From Clostridia bacterium (GTDB taxonomy: Bacteria; Bacillota; Clostridia; Oscillospirales; Acutalibacteraceae): a DNA stretch of 64,000 bases. The notes below the pieces were generated by a model, which saw only the letters and a list, made by a program, of their open reading frames with translations, was not told the DNA's origin and searched no databases. Each line of letters starts with the position of its first letter. Position 1 is the stretch's first letter. Shown in pieces: positions 15,064 to 23,860 of this stretch. The stretch covers positions 5,947 to 69,946 of the forward strand of contig JAUNDK010000003.1 in NCBI GenBank assembly GCA_030526115.1, written 5' to 3'. The position numbers and the translations under genes are program-made.

Positions 15064-16029
15064 ATGGCTTACAGCAAAGAAACCATTGAAAAAGCAAAAG
15101 CCGAGCTGGATCGCAGAAGGCGAGAGGCTGAGAATAAAGCATACAGAACAAAAGAAGAATTCTTCAGGGTGTGTCCCGAGGCAGAAGCGGTGCAGAGAAG
15201 AATCGCATCCGCAGGCTCAAGAGCCGCAATCGCCGTTGCAAAAGGTGGAGACGTTCGTGCCAATCTGACAGAGCTTAAAAATGAAAACCTTGAACTTCAG
15301 AAGATTTTTTCCGATCTGCTTAAGGCAAAAGGTCTCAAGAAGGAGGATATCACTCCTCAGTACAGCTGTCCGAAATGTTCCGATACAGGTTATTCGGATG
15401 GTTACAGATGCGAGTGTTTCAAAAAGCTCCTCAGAATGTCAGCTTTTGAGGCTCTTAACAAAGTCAGTCCGCTCAGCATATCAACATTTGATTCCTTTGA
15501 TTTATCCTATTGTAAGGATAATGACGGAGAACCTATTGCTCAGATGGCTTCCAATCTTCAGAAATGCAGAGAATTTGCCCGTAATTTCAGAAACGAAACA
15601 ACAGGACTGCTTCTGACAGGATCAACAGGCCTCGGTAAAACCCACCTGTCCCTTGCCATAGCGGGAGAGGTTATAAATCAGGGCTACGGCGTGGTTTACG
15701 GTTCCGCATACGGTTTTGCAAACACCATGGAAAAAGAAAGATTTTCAGATGGCGGAGAGGATATTGTCACGGTTCTCACCGATGCCGATCTGCTTATTAT
15801 TGACGATCTCGGAGCCGAAAACATTACAAAATACACTTTGTCCACAATGTATAATATTATCGATACAAGAATCATGAGGAAAAAGCCTACTGTCATCAGT
15901 ACAAACCTTGTGGCTACCGAGCTGGATAAGATATATGGCTCGAGATTTTCTTCAAGAGTTTTCTCCGCGTATAAAATTCTTAAATTCAGCGGAAAAGACG
16001 TGAGACTTGCGAAACGTAGAGGGTATTAA
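15064..16029 (+). CDS. DnaC/DnaI-type helicase loader, AAA+ ATPase
   Basis: 321-residue ATPase that would load the replicative DnaB-type helicase. An N-terminal coiled region is followed by a zinc-binding cluster (CPKCSDTGYSDGYRCEC near residue 102). The AAA+ core has Walker A GSTGLGKTHLS (about 187-197), Walker B LLIIDDLG (about 243-250) and a sensor region STNLVATEL. It is co-directional with dnaD, and its stop codon overlaps the start of the next gene by one base (TAATG). This layout matches other Clostridia. Confidence 0.92.
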   Translation: MAYSKETIEKAKAELDRRRREAENKAYRTKEEFFRVCPEAEAVQRRIASAGSRAAIAVAKGGDVRANLTELKNENLELQKIFSDLLKAKGLKKEDITPQYSCPKCSDTGYSDGYRCECFKKLLRMSAFEALNKVSPLSISTFDSFDLSYCKDNDGEPIAQMASNLQKCREFARNFRNETTGLLLTGSTGLGKTHLSLAIAGEVINQGYGVVYGSAYGFANTMEKERFSDGGEDIVTVLTDADLLIIDDLGAENITKYTLSTMYNIIDTRIMRKKPTVISTNLVATELDKIYGSRFSSRVFSAYKILKFSGKDVRLAKRRGY

Positions 16030-17045
16030 TGAATATAAGATTAAAAAGAATGATTTCCCTGATAACAGTATGTGCTCTGTTTGCCATGAGCGGCTGTTCA
16101 TCGGGGAACCTGAATATAAAACCGGTATTGCCGCACAGCCTCTCAGCGGTATCATCCACCGAAGAAGGAAGCGAAAAACCGCATGTGATTGATACCGATT
16201 TCACAAGAGTAAGCTCTGATGTAACAGAGTACCTTGCCGGTGATGTCGAGGAGTTCACAGAATTTGCTCAGGCGCTGAATTCCGGTGAAACAGGATTCAC
16301 ATTTTCTTCAAAAGAAGTCATGTACAGATGTCAGGGTGCAATGTCTGCATTGCTTTCATCAGCATATGTAGAGTCCTATTCCGTTAAGGACGATTGTCAG
16401 CTCATAATCAAGTACAATGAGAGCGGCAGTAAAATCAGAAAAGATCTTGCAAAAACAGATGAGTATATTCAGAGCTATGCTGAAAATCTTGTCGGAGAGG
16501 AAATTACTGATTTTGAGAAAGCTGCCATGGCATACAGATATTTTTCCGAGTTCAGTTTTGATGCATCGGTAGAGTCTCCGCTGAAAGCTCTCGAGACAAA
16601 ATCAGGCACAGATTACATCATTACAAAGCTTTTCTGCGCATTTCTCAATCAGTTCGAAATAGACACGAGAATTATTTCCTGCACACTTGCAGACGGAAGT
16701 CTTCATTATTTTGCGGGAGTTAAGATAGAGGATAAGTTCTATGCTTTTGATCCGGTTCTCGAGAATGAAAAAAGCGGGGGAAGCGGCCTTGATTATTTCT
16801 TCATGAGTTCTTCAAGAGCTCAGGCTGTTGGTCTCGGAGCTCTGTTTTACTCCGGATTGGATGCCTATTTCAGCGAACAGTTTACAATTTCCATAGATAC
16901 AGGTAAAGACAAGGTTTTTAAAGATACAGAACTTTGGAGTCTGGATACAACAACTCATATTCTGTATATGAGCAAAACAAGTGACAATTACGGAGAGTTT
17001 TCCTCGAGCTTTAACTCAGCGACACTCTCGGTTATTCAGGGATAA
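16029..17045 (+). CDS. Lipoprotein with transglutaminase-like (papain-fold) domain
   Basis: 338-residue exported lipoprotein. The signal peptide ends in the lipobox AMSGC (Cys22). The C-terminal half has a transglutaminase-like core with the Cys-His-Asp order: KLFCAFLNQFEID (Cys), SLHYFAGVKIE (His) and KFYAFDPV (Asp). It is probably a surface peptidase or cross-linking enzyme, though many such domains have unknown substrates. It overlaps dnaC by one base and precedes the yifB gene by 11 bp, so it is likely co-transcribed, an odd partner for replication genes. Confidence 0.85.
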   Translation: MNIRLKRMISLITVCALFAMSGCSSGNLNIKPVLPHSLSAVSSTEEGSEKPHVIDTDFTRVSSDVTEYLAGDVEEFTEFAQALNSGETGFTFSSKEVMYRCQGAMSALLSSAYVESYSVKDDCQLIIKYNESGSKIRKDLAKTDEYIQSYAENLVGEEITDFEKAAMAYRYFSEFSFDASVESPLKALETKSGTDYIITKLFCAFLNQFEIDTRIISCTLADGSLHYFAGVKIEDKFYAFDPVLENEKSGGSGLDYFFMSSSRAQAVGLGALFYSGLDAYFSEQFTISIDTGKDKVFKDTELWSLDTTTHILYMSKTSDNYGEFSSSFNSATLSVIQG

Positions 17046-17056
17046 GGACAGATATT

Positions 17057-18583
17057 ATGGTACAGAAAAGTTTCAGTATGGGAGTTTTCGGCATGGATGC
17101 CTTTACCGTTGAGGTAGAGGCAGATGTAGCCCAGGGAATGCCTTCGTTCGACCTTGTCGGACTTCCGGATGCAGCTGTAAAAGAATCAAGAAACCGTGTG
17201 CGCTCGGCAATCAGCAACTGCGGATTCGATTTTCCGGTCAGCAAAATCACGATGAACCTCGCCCCGGCGGATATCAGAAAAGAAGGTCCCATATACGACC
17301 TTCCGCTAATGGTTGCCCTGCTGAAGATTATGGGAGTAATCGGTTCTGATACCGAAGACTGTGTTTTTATCGGTGAGCTGTCCCTTACGGGAGATGTACG
17401 ACCGGTAAGAGGCTGTCTGCCCATGACTATTCATGCCCAGAAAAAGGGATTCGCCAATATTTTTGTCCCTGCGGATAATGCAAGAGAAGCAAGTGTTGTC
17501 AAGGGAATAAACGTATATCCTGTAAACAATGTAAAACAGCTTGTGGCACATCTTAAAGGGAAAAATCTTATTGAACCGGCTGTTTATCGAGATGAAGATA
17601 TGCCTGAACCTGCATATCAGCCTGATTTTTCAGAGGTAAAAGGTCAGGAAGATGCCAAACGTGCATTGGAAATAGCCGCCAGCGGCGGACACAACGTTCT
17701 CCTTATAGGACCTCCGGGTTCGGGTAAATCCATGCTTGCAAAAAGACTCCCGTCCATTTTGCCGGATATGACACTGGAGGAAAGCATAGCCGCAACGGGA
17801 ATTCATTCCGTGGCAGGTGCCCTCAACGAGCCTTTGCTCAGAACAAGACCTTTCCGTTCACCGCACCATACTATCAGTGCAAACGGTCTTTCCGGCGGTG
17901 GAACGGTTCCGAGACCTGGCGAGATAAGCCTTGCCCATAACGGAGTTCTTTTTCTGGATGAACTTCCCGAGTTCTCAAGAATCGCCATGGAAATACTCCG
18001 TCAGCCTTTAGAAGACGGTAAGGTTACAATTTCAAGAGTAAACGGTACGGTAACTTACCCGTGTAATGTGCTTCTTCTTGCCGCAATGAACCCATGCCCA
18101 TGCGGATTTTTCGGACATCCCACAAGAAAATGTACCTGTTCACCCGTAATGGTAAGCCGTTATCTTTCAAGAATTTCCGGACCGCTTCTCGACAGAATAG
18201 ACCTTCACATTGAGGTACCTCCTGTTGAGTATGCCGAGCTTTCGGGTAATGAAGTTGCCGAGTCAAGTGCGGAGATTAAAAAACGCGTTAACGCCGCAAG
18301 AGATATTCAGGTAAAAAGATATGAGGGAACAGGTGTAACCTGCAATGCAAATGCCACAGCATCCCTGCTGCACGATACGGCGAAACTGAGCCGTGAAGCA
18401 GATAAGCTCATGCAGACCGCATTTGAAAAATTCGGCTTCTCAGCAAGAACATATGACAGAGTTGTAAAAGTAGCACGAACAATTGCCGATCTCGAAGGTT
18501 CTGAAATGATAGAAGCAGAGCATATGGCAGAGGCGGTACAGTACCGCAGTCTTGACAGAAAATACTGGTCAAGAGAACTGTAA
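17057..18583 (+). CDS. YifB/ComM family Mg chelatase-like AAA+ ATPase
   Basis: 508-residue protein with an N-terminal ChlI-like domain (FSMGVFGMDAFTVEVEADVA through the LonC-like fold to about residue 170), an AAA+ Mg-chelatase domain with Walker A GPPGSGKSMLAKR (about 220-232), Walker B VLFLDELPEF, and a C-terminal domain. It includes the four-Cys insert PCPCGFFGHPTRKCTC. ComM is a branch-migration helicase that aids recombination of incoming DNA in natural transformation. The same activity is assumed but not shown for YifB in Firmicutes. Length is typical. Confidence 0.93.
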   Translation: MVQKSFSMGVFGMDAFTVEVEADVAQGMPSFDLVGLPDAAVKESRNRVRSAISNCGFDFPVSKITMNLAPADIRKEGPIYDLPLMVALLKIMGVIGSDTEDCVFIGELSLTGDVRPVRGCLPMTIHAQKKGFANIFVPADNAREASVVKGINVYPVNNVKQLVAHLKGKNLIEPAVYRDEDMPEPAYQPDFSEVKGQEDAKRALEIAASGGHNVLLIGPPGSGKSMLAKRLPSILPDMTLEESIAATGIHSVAGALNEPLLRTRPFRSPHHTISANGLSGGGTVPRPGEISLAHNGVLFLDELPEFSRIAMEILRQPLEDGKVTISRVNGTVTYPCNVLLLAAMNPCPCGFFGHPTRKCTCSPVMVSRYLSRISGPLLDRIDLHIEVPPVEYAELSGNEVAESSAEIKKRVNAARDIQVKRYEGTGVTCNANATASLLHDTAKLSREADKLMQTAFEKFGFSARTYDRVVKVARTIADLEGSEMIEAEHMAEAVQYRSLDRKYWSREL

Positions 18584-18606
18584 TACAGTCGGAAGGAAAG
18601 AAGTAT

Positions 18607-19407
18607 ATGATTAAACTGGTGGCGTCAGATCTGGATGGCACACTCATCCTGAATGAGTATAACAAAAACGATATAGATCCACAGATGTTCGATATTATCC
18701 GTGAGCTTCACAAAAGGGGTATTCACTTTGCGGCGGCAAGCGGAAGGCAGTATGCAAACCTGAGAAATGTTTTTGCTCCGGTAGCCGATGAAATCGATTA
18801 CATATGCGAAAACGGTGCCCTTGTTGTCTACAACGGAGAGATAGTCTTCCGTGACGAAATAAACCGCAAAGAGGGTCAGGATCTTATGGCGAGAATTATG
18901 GCAATTCCCCAGGCAGAGGTTCTGCTTTCGGGCGTTGATACATGTTATATTGCACCGAAAACAAAGGAATATTATGAGCGTGTTGCCGTAAATCTTCAGA
19001 ATGTCACAGAAGTTGTGGATGATATTCTCGCTACGGAAGAACCATACCTGAAAATTTCCATGTTCCACCCTGATGGGATAAGTGATGAGCTTCACGAGTA
19101 TTTTGATAAGCTCTGCAATGACGGAACATACACAAACCTTACATGCGCCCTGGGTGGCAGACAGTGGCTTGATTTCTTTCACAAAGATGTTCACAAGGGT
19201 ACTGCACTGAAAATACTTGAAGAAAAACTCGGTGTCGGGTCCGAGAATACCATGGTTTTCGGTGATAACGAAAACGATGTGGGCCTGATGCAGGAGGCTG
19301 CTTATTCATACTGTATGGCATCGGGAAATCCAAAGACAAAAGAGAAGGCAAAATTCATCTGTGAGTCTGTTCCCGAAGTCTTAAATGAATATCTATCAAG
19401 AAAATAG
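18607..19407 (+). CDS. HAD superfamily (Cof-type, class IIB) phosphatase
   Basis: 266-residue phosphatase. Motif I is ASDLDGTLI (residues 6-14), motif II is AAASGRQY, and motif IV is VFGDNENDVGLM near the C-terminus. The large alpha/beta cap between motifs II and III marks subclass IIB. Members hydrolyse sugar phosphates, pyridoxal phosphate or nucleotide metabolites, and the substrate here is open. It follows yifB by 23 bp with GGAAGG upstream of its ATG, probably in the same transcript. It is distinct from the other HAD protein at 5017-5760. Confidence 0.88.
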   Translation: MIKLVASDLDGTLILNEYNKNDIDPQMFDIIRELHKRGIHFAAASGRQYANLRNVFAPVADEIDYICENGALVVYNGEIVFRDEINRKEGQDLMARIMAIPQAEVLLSGVDTCYIAPKTKEYYERVAVNLQNVTEVVDDILATEEPYLKISMFHPDGISDELHEYFDKLCNDGTYTNLTCALGGRQWLDFFHKDVHKGTALKILEEKLGVGSENTMVFGDNENDVGLMQEAAYSYCMASGNPKTKEKAKFICESVPEVLNEYLSRK

Positions 19408-19475
19408 GTATCATATACTTTACTAAAAAATTACATAAAAAGTTAATTATTTTCGATAATATGTACTTATTTTCC

Positions 19476-19504
19476 TTGACTTAATATTAACAATGAACTA
19501 TACT
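19476..19504 (+). promoter_or_regulatory. Promoter of the SigH-like sigma factor gene
   Basis: TTGACT (19476-19481), 17-nt spacer, TATACT (19499-19504), 30 bp before the start codon. Confidence 0.7.
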
Positions 19505-19534
19505 AACCATAGTGATTAATAGGAGTGTACCTTG

Positions 19535-20110
19535 ATGGCGATAAATTTTAATGAGCTTTCAGATGAAGAGCTTTGTGCTGAATGCGATACACCTGAAGCT
19601 TTTGCTGTTCTATCATCTCGTTATCTTGGTCTGATAAATGCGAGGGCTTCTGCTTTTCGTGTATCCTGTTCACTGGATGATGACGACTTGCGACAAGTGG
19701 CTCTTATCGGGCTTTACAATGCTGCTGTAACATATAAATCAGAGCTTGGAGTTCCGTTTCCGGCCTATGCCGGTGTGTGTGTCACGAATCGCTTAAAGAA
19801 TGAAGTACGTAATCACAGCTCAAGAAAAAATCTTCCTCTCAACAGTTCAATTTCTCTTGATGATATCAGTGAGGCCGAAGCAGGCATTTCGGATAATCCG
19901 GAGAAAGTGGTTGAGAATCGAGAGAGTGTAACGTCTGTTTTAAATCAGATCCATATATCCTTGTCCGATTTCGAGAAAAAGGTATTGGCCCTTTATTTAA
20001 GCGGTTACAAAAGGAGCCAGATAGCTCAGATGCTTGATATTACAACCAGGCAGTTTGACAATGCTCTTCAAAGAGTAAGAGCAAAGCTTAAGGCTCATTC
20101 AATTCTGTAA
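19535..20110 (+). CDS. Sigma-70 family factor, SigH/sigma-30-like
   Basis: 191-residue alternative sigma factor. Region 2 is visible as DDLRQVALIGLYNAAVTYKSELGVPFPAYA with the core-binding and -10 recognition helices. Region 4 is the helix-turn-helix LALYLSGYKRSQIAQMLDITTRQFDNALQRVRAKL. Length and layout fit SigH-like factors, which control sporulation or competence entry in Firmicutes. The ATG at 19535 is chosen, 9 bases after AGGAG. A TTG one codon earlier is in frame but less likely. It is a single gene with its own promoter. Which regulon it serves is unknown. Confidence 0.82.
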   Translation: MAINFNELSDEELCAECDTPEAFAVLSSRYLGLINARASAFRVSCSLDDDDLRQVALIGLYNAAVTYKSELGVPFPAYAGVCVTNRLKNEVRNHSSRKNLPLNSSISLDDISEAEAGISDNPEKVVENRESVTSVLNQIHISLSDFEKKVLALYLSGYKRSQIAQMLDITTRQFDNALQRVRAKLKAHSIL

Positions 20111-20220
20111 GGCCGGCAAAAAGCCTTAAATATTAAACTGTTCTCTTTAACAGCGCATAAGTGTGGAGTTATTCGCTTTTATTCGGGACACATATCTATA
20201 CTCGAAGTGAGGTAAGAAAA

Positions 20221-20511
20221 ATGTACGAAGACAAGACATTAGTCTGCAAAGATTGCGGCAATGAGTTCGTATTCACAGCAGGTGAGCAGGAGTTCTATGC
20301 AGAGAGAGGCTTTGTAAATGAGCCACAGAGATGCAAGCCCTGCCGTGACAAGAGAAAGGCTGCCATGAATGGCGGCGAGAGACCAGCTCGTGAGATGTTC
20401 CCAGCAATCTGTGCATCCTGCGGCAAGGAAGCAGTAGTTCCTTTCAGACCACGTGAAGACCGTCCTGTATATTGCAGCGAGTGCTTCGCAAAGATGAAGG
20501 CAGAGGGCTGA
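20221..20511 (+). CDS. Small protein with two zinc ribbons
   Basis: 96-residue protein with a first zinc ribbon at CKDCGNEF...RCKPCRDKRKA (residues 9-45) and a second at CASCGKEAVVPF...YCSECFAKMK (about 65-92). The first half matches the family annotated as probable zinc-ribbon domain protein common in Clostridia. The second resembles the CxxC-type zinc-binding tail often named for its repeated CxxC. Function is unknown. Nucleic-acid binding is possible. The ATG at 20221 follows GAGGTAAG. A strong terminator follows. Confidence 0.85.
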   Translation: MYEDKTLVCKDCGNEFVFTAGEQEFYAERGFVNEPQRCKPCRDKRKAAMNGGERPAREMFPAICASCGKEAVVPFRPREDRPVYCSECFAKMKAEG

Positions 20512-20527
20512 TTCTTCAGTAAAATCT

Positions 20528-20560
20528 TATCCGGGTTCGTAGGGCCCGGATAATTTTTTT
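20528..20560 (+). terminator. Intrinsic terminator after the zinc-ribbon gene
   Basis: TATCCGGG and CCCGGATA stem with a short loop, then ATTTTTTT. Confidence 0.88.
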
Positions 20561-20615
20561 GTTGCATAAAGCAGGTGTGTAGTATAAAATTATGTGAGTT
20601 AGGAGATGTGATAAT

Positions 20616-21287
20616 ATGAAACTGCCGGGAAAAAGGCTTATGACCTGCGCTTCTTTTGTCCGTGAAGGCGCAAAATTTGTTGATATAGGTTCAGATCACG
20701 GTTATCTTCCCGTATATCTGAAATTAAAAAATAAAGTTGAAACTGCCATTGCCGCAGATATAGGCGAGGCTCCGCTTTCATCCGCAAGAAAGAATGCGGC
20801 AAAATACGGCGCAGATATTGAATGCATACTCTCAGACGGTTTCGATAACATTAATCCCGAGAGTATAAGCGATGCGGTTATTGCCGGTATGGGCGGAGAG
20901 CTCATCTCCAAAATCATAAATAAAGCGGAGTTTCTCAGAAATAAGGAAATAAGACTCATTCTCCAGCCAATGACAGGCGAAAGTGAACTGAGAGAGTATT
21001 TATACTCTAACGGCTTTGAAATCGAGGCGGAGAAAACCTGTTTAGATGAAGGAAAAATCTATTCGGTAATCTGCTGTCATTACAGCGGTGAGAAAATCAC
21101 TGCCGACGATTTAAAACTCGCTATGGGAGAAATAGCTCCGCATTCCGAAGATTCCGAAAAATACGCTGAAAAGGTAACAAAAAGGCTGAAGAATAAGCTT
21201 ATCGGGGCAGAGCATTCAGGCAATATGGAAGAGGCAGAAAATCTGAAGACTCTTATTTCACAGATAGAGGAGATTTATCTCAGATGA
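20616..21287 (+). CDS. trmK: tRNA (adenine22-N1)-methyltransferase
   Basis: 223-residue class I SAM-dependent methyltransferase that makes m1A22 in tRNA, found in Gram-positive bacteria (YqfN). SAM motif I is FVDIGSDHGYLPVYL (residues 22-36), motif II AADIGEAPL, then ECILSDGFDNI and the catalytic-region AVIAGMGGELI. A C-terminal coiled coil (about 180-223) matches the family. Its stop overlaps the start of the Nif3-like gene by 4 bases (ATGA), the same pairing seen as yqfN-yqfO in Bacillus. Confidence 0.92.
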   Translation: MKLPGKRLMTCASFVREGAKFVDIGSDHGYLPVYLKLKNKVETAIAADIGEAPLSSARKNAAKYGADIECILSDGFDNINPESISDAVIAGMGGELISKIINKAEFLRNKEIRLILQPMTGESELREYLYSNGFEIEAEKTCLDEGKIYSVICCHYSGEKITADDLKLAMGEIAPHSEDSEKYAEKVTKRLKNKLIGAEHSGNMEEAENLKTLISQIEEIYLR

Positions 21288-22045
21288 AAGTAACGGTAAA
21301 AGATATTTATAATCATATAGATAAGGCAGCACCCTTTGACACATCCATGTCCTTTGATAACACAGGAATACTTGTGGGTGATAAGAACGCAGAAGTAAAG
21401 AAAGCTCTCGTTGCCCTCGATATTTCAATTCCTGTTGTGGAGGAAGCAAAGAAAATCGGTGCGGATTTAATCATCAGCCACCATCCGATTATTTTCAATC
21501 CCGCCAGAAAAGTGGTAAAGGGAACAGCCCTCTATGAACTTGCGGTAAGCGGTATGAGTGCAATATGCTGTCATACAAACCTGGATGTTTCCATGGTTTG
21601 CGGTGTGAATAAATCCCTCAGCGAAGTTCTGGGAATGGAAAAATTTGAGAGGGACGAAAACAGCGAGTGCATGTTTACGGCAGAGTTCGAGGAGCCTGTC
21701 AAGGCATCTGATTTTGCTGAGCTTCTAAAAATAAAACTCAATGCACCATATACAGTATACACCAGGGGAACAGGGGACAAGCTCATTAAGAAGGTCGGTT
21801 TCTGTTCAGGCTCCGGCGGAGAATTTGTCTTTGATGCCATAGGTTCATGTGATGCATACCTGACAGGCGAGGCAAAACACCACGAACTTCTCTTTGCGTT
21901 CGAGAATAATTTCCCAATGTTCACAGCAGGACATTACGCAACCGAGAAAATTTTTGACAGAGCTTTCATAGCTTATTTAAAGGAAGAATTCCCTGAGATT
22001 GAATTTGTTATATCAGAAGAAGATTGTGACCCGGTTACGGTTTAA
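21284..22045 (+). CDS. Nif3-like dinuclear metal centre protein (YqfO family)
   Basis: 253-residue protein of the Nif3/YqfO family, which forms hexameric rings with two metal ions per subunit. The metal ligands are visible in LIISHHPIIF (His-His), CCHTNLD, and the C-terminal AGHYATEK segment. It lacks the extra central domain of longer YqfO homologues. Biochemical function is not settled; GTP cyclohydrolase-like chemistry has been proposed for relatives. Tight coupling to trmK (4-bp overlap) is conserved. Confidence 0.9.
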   Translation: MKVTVKDIYNHIDKAAPFDTSMSFDNTGILVGDKNAEVKKALVALDISIPVVEEAKKIGADLIISHHPIIFNPARKVVKGTALYELAVSGMSAICCHTNLDVSMVCGVNKSLSEVLGMEKFERDENSECMFTAEFEEPVKASDFAELLKIKLNAPYTVYTRGTGDKLIKKVGFCSGSGGEFVFDAIGSCDAYLTGEAKHHELLFAFENNFPMFTAGHYATEKIFDRAFIAYLKEEFPEIEFVISEEDCDPVTV

Positions 22046-22063
22046 ATATAATCAGGAGATATT

Positions 22064-23833
22064 ATGGCATTAGACGGAATTTATCTTCGCCATCTCAAGG
22101 CGGAGATTGAGAATAACTTAATCGGCGGCAGAGTAGATAAAATCTACCAGCCCAGCCGAGACGAACTGGTTTTCGTCATGAGAACAAGAGAGGCTAACTA
22201 TAAGCTTCTCCTTTCGGCGAGACCCGACACAGCAAGAATTAATTTTACATCCACAAAACCGGAGAACCCGAAAACTCCGCCAATGCTCTGCATGCTCATG
22301 AGAAAGCGCCTTCAGTCGGCAAAACTCATTGAGGTGGAGCAGAAAGGTCTTGAGAGAGCAGTCACATTTAAATTTGACGCAGTAAATGAACTCGGTGACC
22401 ATGTTGTGCTGTCCCTTGTCTGTGAGATTATGGGTAAGTACAGTAATATTATATTCGTGAACGAAGAAGGCAAGATTATCGATGCTCTTCGCCGAGTAGA
22501 TGCAGAGATGAGCACAGAGAGACTTATCTTTCCGGGACTTTTGTACAGAGACCCACCTGCCCAGGATAAGCTGTGCATACTCGATGTGGAAGTAAACGAT
22601 GTTATAAGAAAAATTCAGGCTCTGCCAAAGGCTATGACCCTCTCAAAGGCACTCATGGCAACATTACAGGGCATTTCTCCGATAATCAGCCGAGAGATTG
22701 AGGCAATAGTCGGCAGAGGCTCAGAGGTAATTACCACAGAGATGAGCGATGCCGATTTAGGCAGACTCATGTTCGCACTTCGTGACCTCAAGGACAGAGC
22801 CATCAATACAGACGGAACTCCTGTTTCTGTTATAGATCCAAAGCTCAAAAAGCCTAAGGATTTTGCCTTCATGAACATAACCCAGTATGGTTCCGCAATG
22901 AATATCCGCAGAAATGTCAGCGGTTCACCTACAGCATTTTCAGATCTGCTCGACAGCTTCTATGAGGAAAGAGATGCCGCAGAGAGAATGCGCACCAAGT
23001 CCGCAGACCTTCTCAAACTCCTTTCCAACAGGGAGGAGAGACTTTCAAGAAAAATCAACAATCAGAAGGCAGAGCTGGAGGAAACAGCAAAGAGGGAGGA
23101 GTACCGCATAAAGGCTGACCTCATAAACTCCAATATATATGCAATTCCTAAGTCAGCCTCAAGTGTTGAACTCATGAATTACTATGAACCTGACTGCCCG
23201 ATGGTGACTATAAAACTGAATCCTGCGTGGTCTGCGTCCCAGAATGCCCAGAAGTACTACAAAGATTACCGCAAGGCTAAAACAGCAGAAGTCAAGCTCA
23301 AGGAGCAGATAGAACTCTCAGAGCAGGAGCTTGAATATCTTGAGTCCGTTTTCTATTCCCTTGCAGAGGCTAAGTCAGAGCAGGAGCTGAACGAGATAAG
23401 GGCTGAGCTTGCTTCCCAGGGTTATGTAAAGAATACCCAGAACAAAAAGAATAACAAACCTGAGAGTATAGGCAAACCTCTCCGTTTCGAGGTTTCTGAC
23501 GGATTCACCGTTCTTGTGGGAAGAAACAACCGACAGAACGATAAGCTTACCATGAAAGATTCATCAAATAATGATATCTGGTTCCATACAAAGAATATTC
23601 CGGGCTCGCACACCGTACTGGTAACAGATGGCAGAACACCGACAGACAAAGCCATGGAAGATGCGGCAGTGCTTGCGGCAATTCACTCAAGGGCAAAGGA
23701 AAGCTCACAGATTCCCGTTGACTACACCCAGATCAGAAATGTTCACAAGCCGCAGGGCGCAAAACCGGGCATGGTAAACTACTTTAACTACAAAACAGTA
23801 TATGTAAATCCCGAGGATTTCAAAGAGGATTAA
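22064..23833 (+). CDS. rqcH: Rqc2 homologue RqcH, NFACT family ribosome quality-control protein
   Basis: 589-residue NFACT protein. The N-terminal NFACT-N domain starts LDGIYLRHLKAEIENNLIGGRVDKIYQP, a helix-hairpin-helix and long coiled-coil region lie mid-chain (about 290-440), and the C-terminal NFACT-R domain contains FEVSDGFTVLVGRNNRQND and DIWFHTKNIPGSH. RqcH binds stalled 50S-peptidyl-tRNA complexes and adds C-terminal alanine tails that mark nascent chains for degradation. Older names are fibronectin-binding protein FbpA or YloA. It closes the trmK-nif3-rqcH run and ends at a bidirectional terminator. Confidence 0.93.
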   Translation: MALDGIYLRHLKAEIENNLIGGRVDKIYQPSRDELVFVMRTREANYKLLLSARPDTARINFTSTKPENPKTPPMLCMLMRKRLQSAKLIEVEQKGLERAVTFKFDAVNELGDHVVLSLVCEIMGKYSNIIFVNEEGKIIDALRRVDAEMSTERLIFPGLLYRDPPAQDKLCILDVEVNDVIRKIQALPKAMTLSKALMATLQGISPIISREIEAIVGRGSEVITTEMSDADLGRLMFALRDLKDRAINTDGTPVSVIDPKLKKPKDFAFMNITQYGSAMNIRRNVSGSPTAFSDLLDSFYEERDAAERMRTKSADLLKLLSNREERLSRKINNQKAELEETAKREEYRIKADLINSNIYAIPKSASSVELMNYYEPDCPMVTIKLNPAWSASQNAQKYYKDYRKAKTAEVKLKEQIELSEQELEYLESVFYSLAEAKSEQELNEIRAELASQGYVKNTQNKKNNKPESIGKPLRFEVSDGFTVLVGRNNRQNDKLTMKDSSNNDIWFHTKNIPGSHTVLVTDGRTPTDKAMEDAAVLAAIHSRAKESSQIPVDYTQIRNVHKPQGAKPGMVNYFNYKTVYVNPEDFKED

Positions 23834-23859
23834 AAAAGGACCCAAGCGGGTCCTTTTTC
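23832..23859. terminator. Bidirectional terminator between rqcH and the ROK gene
   Basis: AAAAAAGGACCC and GGGTCCTTTTT form a stem flanked by A and T runs. It can serve the converging genes on both strands. Confidence 0.88.
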
Positions 23860-23860
23860 G